This document shows, one piece after another, positions 1-10,885 of a stretch of 64,000 nt of DNA. The first letter of the stretch is position 1, and the number at the start of each line of letters is the position of its first letter. Origin of the DNA: Nitratidesulfovibrio termitidis HI1 (lineage in GTDB: Bacteria; Desulfobacterota; Desulfovibrionia; Desulfovibrionales; Desulfovibrionaceae); the NCBI RefSeq assembly GCF_000504305.1, contig NZ_KI632512.1, positions 2,292,250-2,356,249 on the forward strand. Direction: 5' to 3'. The position numbers and the translations under genes were made by a program. Below the pieces are notes generated by a model. It had not been told where the DNA came from, did not search any database, and saw only the letters and a program-made list of their open reading frames with translations.

Positions 1-201
1 GCATCCTTCAAGGAATACGGGCTCATCAAGGCCCATCCGTTCAGCTCGATGGTTACCGCCATCCTGCTGTTCGTACTCGTCTCCTCCGAACCCAAGCTCT
101 TGGGTTTCCTGGTGTTCGCGGGCTACCTCATCTCTGGTCCCGTGTACACCTTCGTCATCATTCCCCGCCGCAATCACAAGCTACTACGCAGCCTATCCTA
201 G
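1..201 (+). CDS. pssA: CDP-diacylglycerol-serine O-phosphatidyltransferase, C-terminal part
   Basis: Open from the first base of the window to a TAG at 199-201; the 5' part lies outside. The 66 visible residues hold a hydrophobic stretch (SMVTAILLFVLV), a second one (LLGFLVFAGYLISGPVYTF) and a basic tail. This fits the last membrane helices of a CDP-alcohol phosphatidyltransferase, and the SGPVYTF segment resembles the end of bacterial PssA. The enzyme would condense CDP-diacylglycerol with serine at the inner membrane. Its place directly before leuA matches my recollection of the gene order in Desulfovibrio vulgaris. The catalytic DGxxAR motif is outside the window, so the name rests on the tail and context only. 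Confidence 0.6.
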   Translation, partial: ASFKEYGLIKAHPFSSMVTAILLFVLVSSEPKLLGFLVFAGYLISGPVYTFVIIPRRNHKLLRSLS

Positions 202-429
202 GGTTGTCGTAGCAGCGCCCCGTACCTCCGTGTCAGGAACGCCCGCCGTTCCCGGGCGGACGTGTACCCTCCTCTCAGCCAGAGTCCCGTCTCCCGGGCC
301 GGCGCGCAGCTAACGAACAGATGCAGCAATCCGTCAGGCGCACACGCCGCACGTGACGACCGCGCATCAGCGCCATGGTCCCGCCCCCAACCACAACGGG
401 CGCGGACCGCAGCCAGAGGAGCACGAACC

Positions 430-1974
430 ATGACCATCGAATCCGGTCGCATCCGCATTTTCGACACCACCCTGCGCGATGGCGAACAGTCGCCCGGCGC
501 CACCATGAACCTGCAGGAAAAGATCCGCCTGGCCCGCCAGTTGGAAACCCTGGGTGTGGACATCATGGAAGCCGGGTTCCCGGCATCCAGCCAGGGCGAC
601 TTCGAGGCCGTGCAGGCCATTGCCCGCGCCGTGAAGGGCGTGGAAGTGGCGGGCCTGTGCCGCGCCATGCCCGCCGACATCGACCGCGCATGGGACGCCG
701 TGAAAGTGGCCGAAAATCCGCGCATCCACACCTTTCTCGCCACCTCGCCGGTGCACATGCAGTACAAGCTGCGCAAGGAACCGGACCAGGTGGTGGAAAT
801 GGCCGTGGCTGCCGTGCGCCATGCCGCCAAATACACCAGCAACGTGGAGTTTTCCGCCGAAGACGCCTCGCGCTCCAACCCCGACTTTCTGGTGCGGGTG
901 TTCGAGGCGGTGATCAACGCCGGGGCCACCACCATCAACGTGCCGGACACCGTGGGCTACGCCCAGCCCGAGGAATTCGGGCGGCTCATCAGGTACGTCA
1001 TCGAGCACACGCCGAACAGCCACAAGGCCGTGTTCAGCGTGCATTGCCACAACGACCTCGGCATGGGCGTGGCCAACACCCTTGCCGCGCTGAAGGCGGG
1101 CGCCCGGCAGGCGGAAGTGACCATCAGCGGCATTGGCGAGCGGGCGGGCAACGCATCGCTCGAGGAAATCGTCATGGCCCTGCACACCCGGCGCGACTTC
1201 TACCAGTTGGACTGCGGCGTGGCGACCGAGCAGCTGTTCCCCACCTGCCGCCTGCTGTCCATGATCATCGGCCAGCCCATTCCGCCCAACAAGGCCATTG
1301 TGGGCGCCAACGCCTTCGCGCACGAGTCGGGCATCCACCAGGACGGCATGCTCAAGAACCGCGAGACGTACGAGATCATGACGCCGGAATCCATCGGCAA
1401 GACCAAGACCGACCTGGTCATCGGCAAGCATTCGGGCCGCAACGCCGTGAAGAACAAGCTGGAAGAACTGGGCTACCGGCTGGAGGAAGACCAGCTTGCC
1501 ACCGTGTTCGAGGCGGTGAAGAAGCTGGCGGACAAGAAGAAGCAGATTTATGACGAGGACATCGAGGCGCTGGTGCTTGAAGAGGTCTACCGCCTGCCCG
1601 ACCAGTACCGGCTGGTGAACCTTTCCGTGCAGTGCAGCGACACCGGCATGCCGCCCACCGCCGCCGTGGTCATGGACGTCATGGGCGAGACAAAGCGCGC
1701 CGCCGGCTTCGGCGTGGGGCCGGTGGACGCCATCTTCAACGTCATCGGCGAAATAGTGGGGCGCACGCCCAGCCTTGAACGCTATTCGGTCACCGCCATC
1801 ACCGGCGGCACCGACGCCCAGGGCGAAGTCACCGTGCGCCTGCGACAGAACGGCAGCAGCGCGGTCGGACGCGGGTCCGACCCCGACATCATACTGGCCA
1901 GCGCCCGCGCGTACGTGAACGCGCTGAACCGCTTGGCAAAGAAAGAAGAAGAGCAAGAGAAGGAGGGCATCTAG
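430..1974 (+). CDS. leuA: 2-isopropylmalate synthase
   Basis: First committed step of leucine synthesis: condenses acetyl-CoA with 2-oxoisovalerate. It is 514 residues, the usual length. The DRE-TIM-barrel signature (FDTTLRDGEQSPG) lies at residues 11-23, the metal-binding HCHND near residue 205, and the FAHESGIHQDG loop further on. The last 120 or so residues fit the LeuA leucine-binding regulatory domain, so feedback inhibition by leucine is expected. The reading frame stays open upstream to 262, but the ATG at 430 follows an AGAGGAG ribosome site and starts exactly where family members start. leuC begins on the base after its stop codon. Confidence 0.97.
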   Translation: MTIESGRIRIFDTTLRDGEQSPGATMNLQEKIRLARQLETLGVDIMEAGFPASSQGDFEAVQAIARAVKGVEVAGLCRAMPADIDRAWDAVKVAENPRIHTFLATSPVHMQYKLRKEPDQVVEMAVAAVRHAAKYTSNVEFSAEDASRSNPDFLVRVFEAVINAGATTINVPDTVGYAQPEEFGRLIRYVIEHTPNSHKAVFSVHCHNDLGMGVANTLAALKAGARQAEVTISGIGERAGNASLEEIVMALHTRRDFYQLDCGVATEQLFPTCRLLSMIIGQPIPPNKAIVGANAFAHESGIHQDGMLKNRETYEIMTPESIGKTKTDLVIGKHSGRNAVKNKLEELGYRLEEDQLATVFEAVKKLADKKKQIYDEDIEALVLEEVYRLPDQYRLVNLSVQCSDTGMPPTAAVVMDVMGETKRAAGFGVGPVDAIFNVIGEIVGRTPSLERYSVTAITGGTDAQGEVTVRLRQNGSSAVGRGSDPDIILASARAYVNALNRLAKKEEEQEKEGI

Positions 1975-3231
1975 ATGGCACACACGCTTGCGCAGAAGAT
2001 CCTGCAGGCGCACACCGACGAGGCGATCACGGCCGCGGGGCAGATCGTCCGCTGTCGCGTCTCGCTGGCTCTGGCAAACGACATCACCGCTCCGCTCGCC
2101 ATCAAGTCCTTCCGGGCCATGGGGGCGAAAAAGGTGTTCGATCGCGACAAGGTGGCGCTGGTCATGGACCACTTCACCCCGCAGAAAGACATCGATTCGG
2201 CGCAGCAGGTGAAGCTGACCCGCGAATTCGCCAAGGAAATGGGCGTCACCCACTACTACGAAGGCGGCGACTGCGGCGTGGAACACGCCCTGCTGCCCGA
2301 ACTGGGGCTGGTCGGCCCCGGTGACGTGGTGGTGGGGGCCGACAGCCACACCTGTACTTACGGAGGGTTAGGAGCGTTTGCCACCGGCCTTGGGTCCACC
2401 GACGTGGCCGGGGCCATGGCCCTTGGCGAAACGTGGTTCAAGGTGCCGCCCACCATCCGGGCCACCTTCACCGGCACCCTGCCCAAGTGGGTGGGCGCGA
2501 AGGACCTGATCCTGCGCCTGATCGGCGAGATCGGCGTGGACGGCGCGCTGTACCGTGCGCTGGAATTCGACGGCGCGGCCATCGAGGCCCTGTCCGTTGA
2601 AGGCCGCATGACCATCGCCAACATGGCCATCGAGGCGGGCGGCAAGGTGGGCCTGTTCGCCGCCGATGCCAAGACCCTTGCCTACACCGCCGCGCGCGGC
2701 CGCAAGGACGCCCCCCTGTCCGCCGACCCCGGCGCGACCTATGAACGCGAACTGACCTTCGACGTGTCCGGCATGGACCCGGTGGTGGCCTGCCCGCACC
2801 TGCCCGAAAACGTGAAGCCCGTGGGTGAAGTACAGGGCGTGACCCTGGACCAGGTGGTCATCGGCTCGTGCACCAATGGCCGCATCAGCGACATGCGCGA
2901 GGCGGCGGAAGTGCTGAAGGGCCGCAAGGTGGCCAAGGGCGTGCGCTGCATCGTGCTGCCCGCCACCCCCGGCGTGTGGAAGGAAGCCCTGAAGGAAGGG
3001 CTGATCGAGACCTTCATGGAATCGGGATGCATCGTGGGCCCTGCCACCTGCGGGCCGTGCCTTGGCGGGCACATGGGCATTCTGGCCGACGGCGAACGCG
3101 CCATCGCCACCACCAACCGCAACTTCCGCGGGCGCATGGGCAGCCTGGAGTCCGAAGTCTATCTGGCAAGCCCGGCTGTTGCCGCCGCATCCGCCGTGGC
3201 GGGCATCATCGCCCACCCCGGCAGCCTGTAG
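1975..3231 (+). CDS. leuC: 3-isopropylmalate dehydratase, large subunit
   Basis: Large subunit of isopropylmalate isomerase, an aconitase-family hydro-lyase that interconverts 2- and 3-isopropylmalate using a [4Fe-4S] cluster. It is 418 residues, the shorter LeuC type common in archaea and deltaproteobacteria. Likely cluster ligands are Cys299 in GSCTNGR and Cys359 and Cys362 in ATCGPCLGG. The ATG follows the leuA TAG with no gap and an AGAAGGAGGG ribosome site lies inside the end of leuA, so translation is probably coupled. Its partner LeuD is the next gene. Confidence 0.97.
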   Translation: MAHTLAQKILQAHTDEAITAAGQIVRCRVSLALANDITAPLAIKSFRAMGAKKVFDRDKVALVMDHFTPQKDIDSAQQVKLTREFAKEMGVTHYYEGGDCGVEHALLPELGLVGPGDVVVGADSHTCTYGGLGAFATGLGSTDVAGAMALGETWFKVPPTIRATFTGTLPKWVGAKDLILRLIGEIGVDGALYRALEFDGAAIEALSVEGRMTIANMAIEAGGKVGLFAADAKTLAYTAARGRKDAPLSADPGATYERELTFDVSGMDPVVACPHLPENVKPVGEVQGVTLDQVVIGSCTNGRISDMREAAEVLKGRKVAKGVRCIVLPATPGVWKEALKEGLIETFMESGCIVGPATCGPCLGGHMGILADGERAIATTNRNFRGRMGSLESEVYLASPAVAAASAVAGIIAHPGSL

Positions 3232-3286
3232 GCCCCACAGCAGGCCAGGGCCAGTTCCACACGCCACGTATGGAGGTTTACGCATC

Positions 3287-3778
3287 ATGAGCTACACCGG
3301 CACCGCCCACAAGGTGGGCGAGCATATCGATACCGACGCCATCATCCCCGCGCGCTTTCTGGTGACCACCGACACCAGGAAGCTGGGCGAGAACTGCATG
3401 GCAGGCCTTGAGGAAGGCTGGGTGAAACGGGTGAAGCCCGGCGACGTGATGGTGGCGGGGCGCAACTTCGGTTGCGGTTCGTCGCGCGAGCATGCGCCCA
3501 TTGCCATCCTGGGCGCGGGCATGCCCGTGGTCATTGCGCACAGCTTTGCGCGCATCTTCTACCGCAACTCCTTCAACATGGGGCTGTTGCTGCTGGAAGT
3601 GGGCGACGAGGTGGACAAGATCGCCGACGGCGACACCGTGGAAGTGGATGCGGCCAAGGGGCTGATCACCAACCGCACCACCGGGGCCACCATCACCTGC
3701 CCGCCGCTGCCTGCGTCGATGCGGGAGTTGCTGGATAAGGGCGGGCTTGTCCCCTACGTCAAGGAGCGGCTGGCCTAG
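3287..3778 (+). CDS. leuD: 3-isopropylmalate dehydratase, small subunit
   Basis: Small (swivel-domain) subunit that completes the isopropylmalate isomerase with LeuC. It is 163 residues, matching the short LeuD form that pairs with 418-residue LeuC proteins. Typical motifs are [13 protein letters not shown] near the N-terminus and [14 protein letters not shown], the substrate-binding loop. The frame is open further upstream into leuC, but the ATG at 3287 has a GGAGG at 3272-3276 and gives the normal N-terminus. A 55-base spacer separates it from leuC. Confidence 0.96.
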   Translation: MSYTGTAHKVGEHIDTDAIIPARFLVTTDTRKLGENCMAGLEEGWVKRVKPGDVMVAGRNFGCGSSREHAPIAILGAGMPVVIAHSFARIFYRNSFNMGLLLLEVGDEVDKIADGDTVEVDAAKGLITNRTTGATITCPPLPASMRELLDKGGLVPYVKERLA

Positions 3779-4020
3779 CCGAAAGCGTGCTTTTGCCCTC
3801 TGGCTGCGTCAGGCTCGCTCCGTACGGCGGTCACATATGACAAAAATATGCTCCCACCGTCTGGAACTCACCTTCCTTGCCAGAGAACAAAATCCCGGCT
3901 TTCGGGGACGTGCATGCGCCCAACGGGCCAGATAGCCAGAAGAATGAGCGGCGGCGGGCCGTTACACCACGCCGCCGCACCACCCATAGCGCGCATCGGT
4001 CATCGAGAAAGGATATCCAG

Positions 4021-5097
4021 ATGGACATGAAGATCTGCCTGATGCCGGGCGACGGCATCGGCCCGGAAATCGTGGAACAGGCCGTGAAGGTACTGGACAA
4101 GGTGGCCAAGAAGTTCGGCCACACCGTCAGCTACAGCAATGCGCTCATCGGCGGCGCTGCCATCGACGCCACGGGCGGCCCCCTGCCGGACGACACCGTG
4201 GCCGCGTGCAAGGCGGCGGACGCCGTGCTGCTGGGCGCCGTGGGCGGTCCCAAGTGGGATACGCTGCCCACCGCCATCCGCCCGGAAAAGGGCCTGCTGG
4301 GCATCCGCAAGGCGCTGGGGCTGTTCGCCAACCTGCGCCCGGCCACCCTGCTGCCCGAACTGGCCGGGGCCTGCCTGCTGCGCGCCGACATCGCCGCGCA
4401 GGGCCTGGACGTGATGGTGGTGCGCGAGCTGACCGGCGGCGTCTACTTCGGCGAGCCGGTGTGCGAGGAAGAGCTGCGTGACGGCCTGCGCACCAGCTAC
4501 AACACCATGATCTACAATGAAGAAGAAGTGCGCCGCATCGCCCGTGTTGCCTTCGAGGCGGCCCGCAAGCGCAACAAGAAAGTCTGCTCGGTGGACAAGG
4601 CCAACGTGCTGGCCGTGTCGCGCCTGTGGCGCGCCGTGGTCATCGAGGTGGCCAGGGAATACCCCGACGTGGAACTGACCCACATGTACGTGGACAACGC
4701 GGCCATGCAGTTGGTGCGCTGGCCCGCCCAGTTCGACGTCATCGTCACCGAGAACCTGTTCGGCGACATCCTGTCCGACGAGGCGGCGGTAATCACCGGG
4801 TCCATCGGCATGCTGCCCTCGGCCTCTCTGGGTGCGGACGGCCCCGGCATCTTCGAGCCCATCCACGGTTCCGCCCCGGACATCGCCGGGCAGAACAAGG
4901 CGAACCCCGTGGCCACCATCCTTTCCGTGGCCATGATGCTGCGCTACACCTTCGGCCTGGAGAAGGAAGCCGTGGCCATCGAGCAGGCCGTCAGCGGCGT
5001 GCTGCGCGAAGGGTACCGCACCGGCGACATCATGGAAGAAGGCAAGACGCTTGTCGGCACCGTGAGCATGGGCAATCTGGTGACCGAACGGGTGTAA
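4021..5097 (+). CDS. leuB: 3-isopropylmalate dehydrogenase
   Basis: Oxidative decarboxylation of 3-isopropylmalate to 2-oxoisocaproate with NAD+, the third leucine-specific step. It is 358 residues. The N-terminal [14 protein letters not shown], the basic [11 protein letters not shown] region, the metal-binding [15 protein letters not shown] and the NAD-binding [12 protein letters not shown] mark the isocitrate/isopropylmalate dehydrogenase family. The start at 4021 is preceded by GAAAGGAT; the open frame upstream to 3877 shows no family sequence. A 242-base spacer separates it from leuD, longer than elsewhere in the operon. It is followed by a strong terminator. Confidence 0.97.
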   Translation: MDMKICLMPGDGIGPEIVEQAVKVLDKVAKKFGHTVSYSNALIGGAAIDATGGPLPDDTVAACKAADAVLLGAVGGPKWDTLPTAIRPEKGLLGIRKALGLFANLRPATLLPELAGACLLRADIAAQGLDVMVVRELTGGVYFGEPVCEEELRDGLRTSYNTMIYNEEEVRRIARVAFEAARKRNKKVCSVDKANVLAVSRLWRAVVIEVAREYPDVELTHMYVDNAAMQLVRWPAQFDVIVTENLFGDILSDEAAVITGSIGMLPSASLGADGPGIFEPIHGSAPDIAGQNKANPVATILSVAMMLRYTFGLEKEAVAIEQAVSGVLREGYRTGDIMEEGKTLVGTVSMGNLVTERV

Positions 5098-5154
5098 TGC
5101 CCGCGCGGGCATGGCCCGACATGCGGGCGTAACCCGATTCGAGAAAAAGAATGG

Positions 5155-5200
5155 CGCGTTGCCGTTGCAGAGGTTGCAACGGCAACGCGTTTGTTTTTTT
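5155..5200 (+). terminator. Rho-independent terminator of the leu operon
   Basis: A perfect 15-bp stem (5155-5169 with 5175-5189, 5-base loop gaggt) is followed by a T-rich run at 5190-5200. It lies 57 bases after the leuB stop. Confidence 0.93.
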
Positions 5201-5318
5201 GGGGGGGAGGAAGGCAGGGAGAGGGGAAAAAGAAGTGTCGGGCCTTGTTGACTACGGCTTCTGCGAAGGCAGTCCCCAACAAGGCGCGCCGCCTTTCCGC
5301 CTGTCAACAGAACTCCCG

Positions 5319-7286
5319 CTACCCCTCAAGCCCCATACCTTTCTCCATCACCCTGCCGGACAGTGTCGTCTCGTACCCGCCCATGGCCTCGACCCGCTTC
5401 AGGAACCGCTCGTCCCGCAGCAGGGCCAGCATGCCCTGCACCCGTGCGTCGTCCATGTGCACGGCAGGAATCACGATGTCGTAGCGTTCGCGCGCCAGCG
5501 GCACGAAGTCCAACCCCAGCGCCCGCGCCGCGGCGTGGATGCCCAGGCCGCAGTCCGCCGCGCCGGTCAGCACGTTCACGGCCACGGCCATGTGGGTGAA
5601 TTCTTCCTTGTCGTACCCCTGCACCAGAGAAGGCGCTATGCCCGCCTGCCCCAGGTGCCAGTCGAGCAGGATGCGCGTGCCCGCGCCGCGCTGGCGGTTG
5701 ATGAACCGCACGTCGGAGCGCGCAAGGTCCTCCACCCTCCGGATATTCTTCGGGTTGCCCGCCGCCACGATAAGCCCCTGATGCCGGATGGCCAGGTTCA
5801 CCACCCGCACGTCCATGTCCGGCAGGTACTTGTCCAGAAAGGGAAAATTGAAGTCGCCCGTTTCCGGGTCGAACAGGTGCGCCCCGGCAAAGTGGCACGA
5901 GCCGCCGCGTAGCGCGGTGATGCCGCCCATGCTGCCCACATGGGTTGAGATGAGCCGGAAGGGCCGCTCGCCGCCCATCAGTTCGTCGGCCAGCACGTCC
6001 AGCGTGTTGTCGTGGCTGCCCACGCAGACCAGAATGGAATCCAGCACCGCCTCGGGTACGGTCAGCCGGGCGCGCAGCACTTCGTGCTCGGTGGCGCCCT
6101 CGGACAGGGCGGGCACGCGGGCCACGGCCTGCGCCCGCGACAGCGTGGTGATGTTGCCCGCGCCGCGCCCCAGCGGGGTGCCCACCAGCCGGTTGCCCAC
6201 GCGGCCCACGGCCAGCCGCACGAATTCCTCCACCCCCAGCTTGGACGGCACCTTGCGCGTCAGGTGCACATCGGCGGCGGGCCTGTCAGCGGGCACGGTG
6301 CGGCCCATCCACGCCACCAGCGGGGCCACAAGTTCGTCAAAGCAGACCACCGCGCTGACGGGGTAGCCGGGCGCACCCACCACCAGCCGCCCCCGGCATT
6401 CGCCCAGCAGCGAAGGCTTGCCGGGCATGGCCTGAATGCCGTGCACCAGCACCCGGCCTTCCGCCGCGATGATCTGGCGGGTGAAGTCCTTGCTGCCCGC
6501 CGACGACCCCGCACACAGCACGGTGACGTGCATGCCGTCGTCCAGACTGCGGGCAAGGGCGGCGCGCAGGGTGTCCGGGTTGTCCGGCACCGGGGGAATG
6601 CGTTCCACGATGCAGCCCATGTCGCGGGCCATGGCCGCCAGCACCTGCGAATTGGATTCCACCACCTGCCCCGCGCCCGGTTCCGGCCTGGTGGTGAAGT
6701 CCAGCACCTCGTCGCCGGTGGGGATGATGCGCATGCGCACCCGCTCCCACACCTGCACGTCCCAGATGCCGCCGGACAGCAGCGCGCCCACGTCGCAGGC
6801 GGCCAGTCGGTGGTTGCGCGGGAACAGCAGTTCCGTTGCCACGATGTCCTCGCCAATGCGCCGCACGTGCTGCCACGGAAAGGCCGGGGCCTCTATCTCC
6901 ACCGTATCCGCATCCACCTGGGCCACATGCTCGATCATCACCACGGCGTCACACCCTTCAGGCATGGGGTGACCGGTGTTGACCGGGTGATAGCTATCGC
7001 CCCGGCGCAGGGCCACGGGATGGCCTTCGCGCGCGGCAAAGGTGTCCGCCGCGCGCACGGCAATGCCGTCCATGGCCGCGCTGTGCATGGTGGGCGAGGA
7101 GTAGCGCGCGTACACCGCCTCGGACAGCACCCGCCCGGCGGCCTCGTGCGAGCCCACGGTTTCTGCGCGGACCAGCGTGGTGCGGTCCAGCGCCGCGCGG
7201 GCACGGGCCACGGCTTCCGCGATGGGCAAAGTTTCAAGGTAGATGTTGCGGGTGGCGACGGTGGCGAAGGTATCGGGATGGGACAT
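5319..7286 (-). CDS. moeA: MoeA-type molybdopterin biosynthesis protein with C-terminal PBP-like domain
   Basis: Inserts molybdenum (or tungsten) into the pterin cofactor. It is 655 residues, against about 400 for MoeA alone. Residues 1 to about 410 follow MoeA order: the conserved MHSAAMDGIAV segment, then the MoCF-binding region around CAGSSAGSKDF and MPGKPSLLG, then the C-terminal barrel. Residues from about 430 look like the periplasmic-binding-protein-like domain (PBP_like) found fused to MoeA in many anaerobes, ending with LAREAF-type ligand-domain sequence; it has no signal peptide and should act in the cytoplasm, perhaps sensing the oxyanion. An AAGAGG site precedes the ATG. It is transcribed toward leuB. 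Confidence 0.9.
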   Translation of the reverse strand: MSHPDTFATVATRNIYLETLPIAEAVARARAALDRTTLVRAETVGSHEAAGRVLSEAVYARYSSPTMHSAAMDGIAVRAADTFAAREGHPVALRRGDSYHPVNTGHPMPEGCDAVVMIEHVAQVDADTVEIEAPAFPWQHVRRIGEDIVATELLFPRNHRLAACDVGALLSGGIWDVQVWERVRMRIIPTGDEVLDFTTRPEPGAGQVVESNSQVLAAMARDMGCIVERIPPVPDNPDTLRAALARSLDDGMHVTVLCAGSSAGSKDFTRQIIAAEGRVLVHGIQAMPGKPSLLGECRGRLVVGAPGYPVSAVVCFDELVAPLVAWMGRTVPADRPAADVHLTRKVPSKLGVEEFVRLAVGRVGNRLVGTPLGRGAGNITTLSRAQAVARVPALSEGATEHEVLRARLTVPEAVLDSILVCVGSHDNTLDVLADELMGGERPFRLISTHVGSMGGITALRGGSCHFAGAHLFDPETGDFNFPFLDKYLPDMDVRVVNLAIRHQGLIVAAGNPKNIRRVEDLARSDVRFINRQRGAGTRILLDWHLGQAGIAPSLVQGYDKEEFTHMAVAVNVLTGAADCGLGIHAAARALGLDFVPLARERYDIVIPAVHMDDARVQGMLALLRDERFLKRVEAMGGYETTLSGRVMEKGMGLEG

Positions 7287-7370
7287 GGCGTGCCTCTTGG
7301 TGCTGACGGTATGCGCGCGATGCGGTGAGGTGCGGTGTGGTGACGGCTGGTTACGACCGGTTACGGTCGG

Positions 7371-8690
<1,320 letters not shown>

Positions 8691-8705
<15 letters not shown>

Positions 8706-8723
8706 ATTTTGGTGATTTTCACC
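8691..8723. promoter_or_regulatory. Two adjacent palindromes, candidate PspF enhancer sites
   Basis: ggttgattcaacc (8691-8703) and ggtgattttcacc (8711-8723) are two 13-base inverted repeats with 20-base centre spacing. They sit about 100-130 bases before the pspA sigma-54 promoter, the distance expected for the paired PspF upstream activating sites, and overlap the pspF start, which would allow autoregulation. The binding role is inferred. Confidence 0.6.
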
Positions 8724-8820
8724 AGAGATTGGTATAAATCAATTTTGCAGGCGATGAGCATCGCCCGGCATGTTGAGGTCATTCCCAGTGATTGCTCATG
8801 GTTGCCTCCTGCGAGCCGAC

Positions 8821-8836
8821 TGGCACGGTTGCTGCT
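8821..8836 (+). promoter_or_regulatory. Sigma-54 promoter of pspA
   Basis: TGGCACGGTTGCTGCT matches the -24/-12 consensus TGGCACG-N4-TTGCW at all but one base, with GG and GC twelve bases apart. The predicted start of transcription is about 30 bases before the pspA ATG. Confidence 0.85.
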
Positions 8837-8878
8837 TTCCCGCTGGCACGAATGCACAACGCACCGCAGGAGGCGATC

Positions 8879-9610
8879 ATGGGTATCTTTTCTCGATTCA
8901 AGGACATCGTCAGTTCCAACATCAGCGCCATGCTGGACAAGGCCGAAGACCCGGAAAAGCTGGTCCGGCTGATGATCCGCGAAATGGAGGAAACGCTGGT
9001 GGAACTGAAGGCCGGGTGTGCCTCCAGCATGGCAGAGGCGCGCCGGGTGCGCCGCGAACTGGACGGCGTGCTGGATCAGGTGGACCGCTGGGACCGCCGG
9101 GCCGAACTGGCCGTGACCTCCGGGCGCGAGGACCTTGCGCGCGAGGCGCTGCTGGAACGCCGACGCGAGAACGAACGCGCCGACGCGCTGCGCCGCGAAC
9201 TGGACGAGATCGACGCGCTGGTGGCCCGCACCCAGGGCGACATGGACGTGCTGGACGAAAAGCTGGCCGCCGCGCGCGACAAGCAGCGCATGCTGGTGCA
9301 GCGCCACGTGCACGCCCGGGTGCGCCGTCAGGCCCGCGAGGACGTGCGCCGCGCCGCCTCGCTGGAAGTGATGCACCGGTTCGAGGAACTGGAGCGCCGC
9401 GTGGAGCACATGGAGGCTGAAGCCGACGCCGTGCGCGTGCCGTCAGATGCCCGCAACGGGCTGGACGCCGCCTTCGCGGATATGGAAACGCGCGATGAAC
9501 TGGAGCGCGAACTGGCCGCCCTGCGTGCCCGCGTGGGTGAGCGTGCGACCGGTTCCGCCAAGGGCGACGTCACCCCGCGCCCCGATGAAGTTTCCGGCGC
9601 AGCGGAGTAG
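8879..9610 (+). CDS. pspA: Phage shock protein A
   Basis: PspA/IM30 (ESCRT-III-like) protein that binds and stabilises stressed inner membrane and inhibits PspF. It is 243 residues, slightly longer than E. coli PspA (222). The N-terminus MGIFSRFKDIVSSNISAMLD is the amphipathic membrane helix; then come KAEDPEKLVRLMIREMEETL and long charged coiled-coil helices through about residue 200. The reading frame is open from 8792, but the ATG at 8879 has GCAGGAGG upstream and the true PspA N-terminus. First gene of pspABC, expressed from the sigma-54 promoter at 8821. Confidence 0.94.
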   Translation: MGIFSRFKDIVSSNISAMLDKAEDPEKLVRLMIREMEETLVELKAGCASSMAEARRVRRELDGVLDQVDRWDRRAELAVTSGREDLAREALLERRRENERADALRRELDEIDALVARTQGDMDVLDEKLAAARDKQRMLVQRHVHARVRRQAREDVRRAASLEVMHRFEELERRVEHMEAEADAVRVPSDARNGLDAAFADMETRDELERELAALRARVGERATGSAKGDVTPRPDEVSGAAE

Positions 9611-9627
9611 CCGCCTTGCGCCCGCCG

Positions 9628-9711
9628 GTTGCAGAAGCTAGGTTGGAGGTTGCAGAGGCCGGGCTGGCGGTCGCAGAAGCTAGTCTGGCGATCGCAGAGG
9701 CCAGGCTGGGT
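9628..9711 (+). repeat. Four tandem 21-bp units between pspA and pspB
   Basis: Units at 9628-9648, 9649-9669, 9670-9690 and 9691-9711 share the pattern RTYGCAGARGCYRGBYTGG. Read in one frame they give a heptad of the type VAEARLE. No convincing start codon or ribosome site serves that frame, so it is listed as a repeat rather than a gene. Confidence 0.85.
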
Positions 9712-9890
9712 GCCCGCGCGGCATCGCCCTGGCGGGTACGGGGCGTGCGCCGTCCCGCAGAGGACCGCGCTGCCCGCACCACCTGCGCCGCACGTGTTGA
9801 CGTCCGCGATTCCATCCGGGCTTGCCACCCCGCTGCCCGCGCCATGGGCCACGCCCCGGCGCACGGCGGCACGACAGTTCGAGGCCACGC

Positions 9891-10214
9891 ATGCATGAGC
9901 CATACATGTTCGAGGAAATGTTCGCCGTCATGGCGCAGTTGGGACCGGTCATGATGTTCTGGTTCATGGTATTGCCCGCGTTGGTGGCCGTGCTGCTGCT
10001 GGCCATCCTGTACCGCCTGCTGCGCACCCGCGAGGGGGCCACCCCGGCGCACGACGACGAGGCCCGGATGATCCAGGAGATGTACCGGGCCATGGGCCGC
10101 ATGGAGGAACGGGTGGAGGCGCTGGAAACGCTGCTGCTCGATCCGGACGGCACGGCGGGACGGGCCCGGCATGACGCCGGACGCGATGCCCCCCGCGGGC
10201 AGGGGAGGGAATGA
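9891..10214 (+). CDS. pspB: Phage shock protein B-like membrane protein
   Basis: Small inner-membrane protein that with PspC senses envelope stress and recruits PspA. It is 107 residues (E. coli PspB about 74). One membrane helix (GPVMMFWFMVLPALVAVLLLAI) is followed by a cytoplasmic part with the PspB-like heptad segment ARMIQEMYRAMGRMEERVEALETLL. The extra length is an Arg/Gly/Asp-rich tail. Start chosen at the ATG 9891; a Met at 9906 is also possible, and the ribosome site is weak. Its stop overlaps the pspC start (ATGA). A 280-base spacer with the 21-bp repeats separates it from pspA. Confidence 0.8.
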   Translation: MHEPYMFEEMFAVMAQLGPVMMFWFMVLPALVAVLLLAILYRLLRTREGATPAHDDEARMIQEMYRAMGRMEERVEALETLLLDPDGTAGRARHDAGRDAPRGQGRE

Positions 10215-10762
10215 CCATGGACGGCCACAACGACAGATTCGGCAAGCGCCCCGGCTGGGGCCGGGGCGGGCGGCATTGCCCCAACGGGGCGGGCTGCGAG
10301 GGCGCGTATCGGTCAGACAAGCATGCGTCAGGCTCGCATCAGGAAGACGCCTGGGATGGATTGCACGGCGGGCGGGATGCCTGGCATGACCGTGGCCCCC
10401 GCACCCTGTACCGCGCCCGCGACGGCAAGTTGATGGGGGTGTGCAAAGGGCTTGCGCAACATTTCGGAATGTCGGTATTCATGGTGCGCGCGCTGTTCGT
10501 GGCTGCGGCCCTGTTCACCGGGTTCTGGCCCGTGGTGGGGCTGTACGTGCTGGCCGGGCTGGTGATGAAGCCGCGCCCGGTGCTGCAACCGGCGGACGCG
10601 GGCGAGCGTGACTTCTACGGCAGCTACGTGTCTTCGCGCGGCGAGGCCCTGCGCAGGCTGAAGGAAAAGTTCGACCGACTGGAAGGCCGCATCCGCCGCA
10701 TGGAGGATGTGGTCACGAGAAGAGATTTCGACTGGGACCGCAGGTTCGGCGCACAGCGATAG
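10211..10762 (+). CDS. pspC: Phage shock protein C
   Basis: Membrane component of the phage shock system. It is 183 residues. A hydrophilic, Gly/His/Asp-rich N-terminus of about 65 residues precedes the PspC domain: RTLYRARDGKLMGVCKGLAQHFG, then one long or two short membrane segments (VFMVRALFVAAALFTGFWPVVGLYVLAGLVM), then a coiled-coil tail (RRLKEKFDRLEGRIRRMEDVV). The ATG overlaps the pspB stop and follows AGGGGAGGGA, so the genes are translationally coupled. Confidence 0.92.
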   Translation: MTMDGHNDRFGKRPGWGRGGRHCPNGAGCEGAYRSDKHASGSHQEDAWDGLHGGRDAWHDRGPRTLYRARDGKLMGVCKGLAQHFGMSVFMVRALFVAAALFTGFWPVVGLYVLAGLVMKPRPVLQPADAGERDFYGSYVSSRGEALRRLKEKFDRLEGRIRRMEDVVTRRDFDWDRRFGAQR

Positions 10763-10885
10763 CGCCGGGGCGCGGTGGGCGCTGGCGCGAAAAAGGCGGA
10801 GACGCGGGAAGCGTGCCGCACTGGACGGCGCACAGGCCGGGCGGTTCCGGACAGCATAGTCCTTAGGGATGGAGAGGCGTCTCCG

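Noticed and set aside
262-429. N-terminal extension of leuA
   Set aside because: The added residues are low-complexity and have no ribosome site; the start at 430 matches the family.
367-2349. Long minus-strand open frame (660 residues) opposite leuA-leuC
   Set aside because: His/Val/Gly-rich translation without motifs; it is the antisense of strongly conserved leu genes and arises from high third-position GC.
3837-3935. Possible 32-residue gene between leuD and leuB
   Set aside because: No ribosome site and no recognisable sequence; too short to support.
9616-9954. Open frame over the 21-bp repeats, out of frame with pspB
   Set aside because: No good start and it runs into the pspB coding region; kept only as a repeat.
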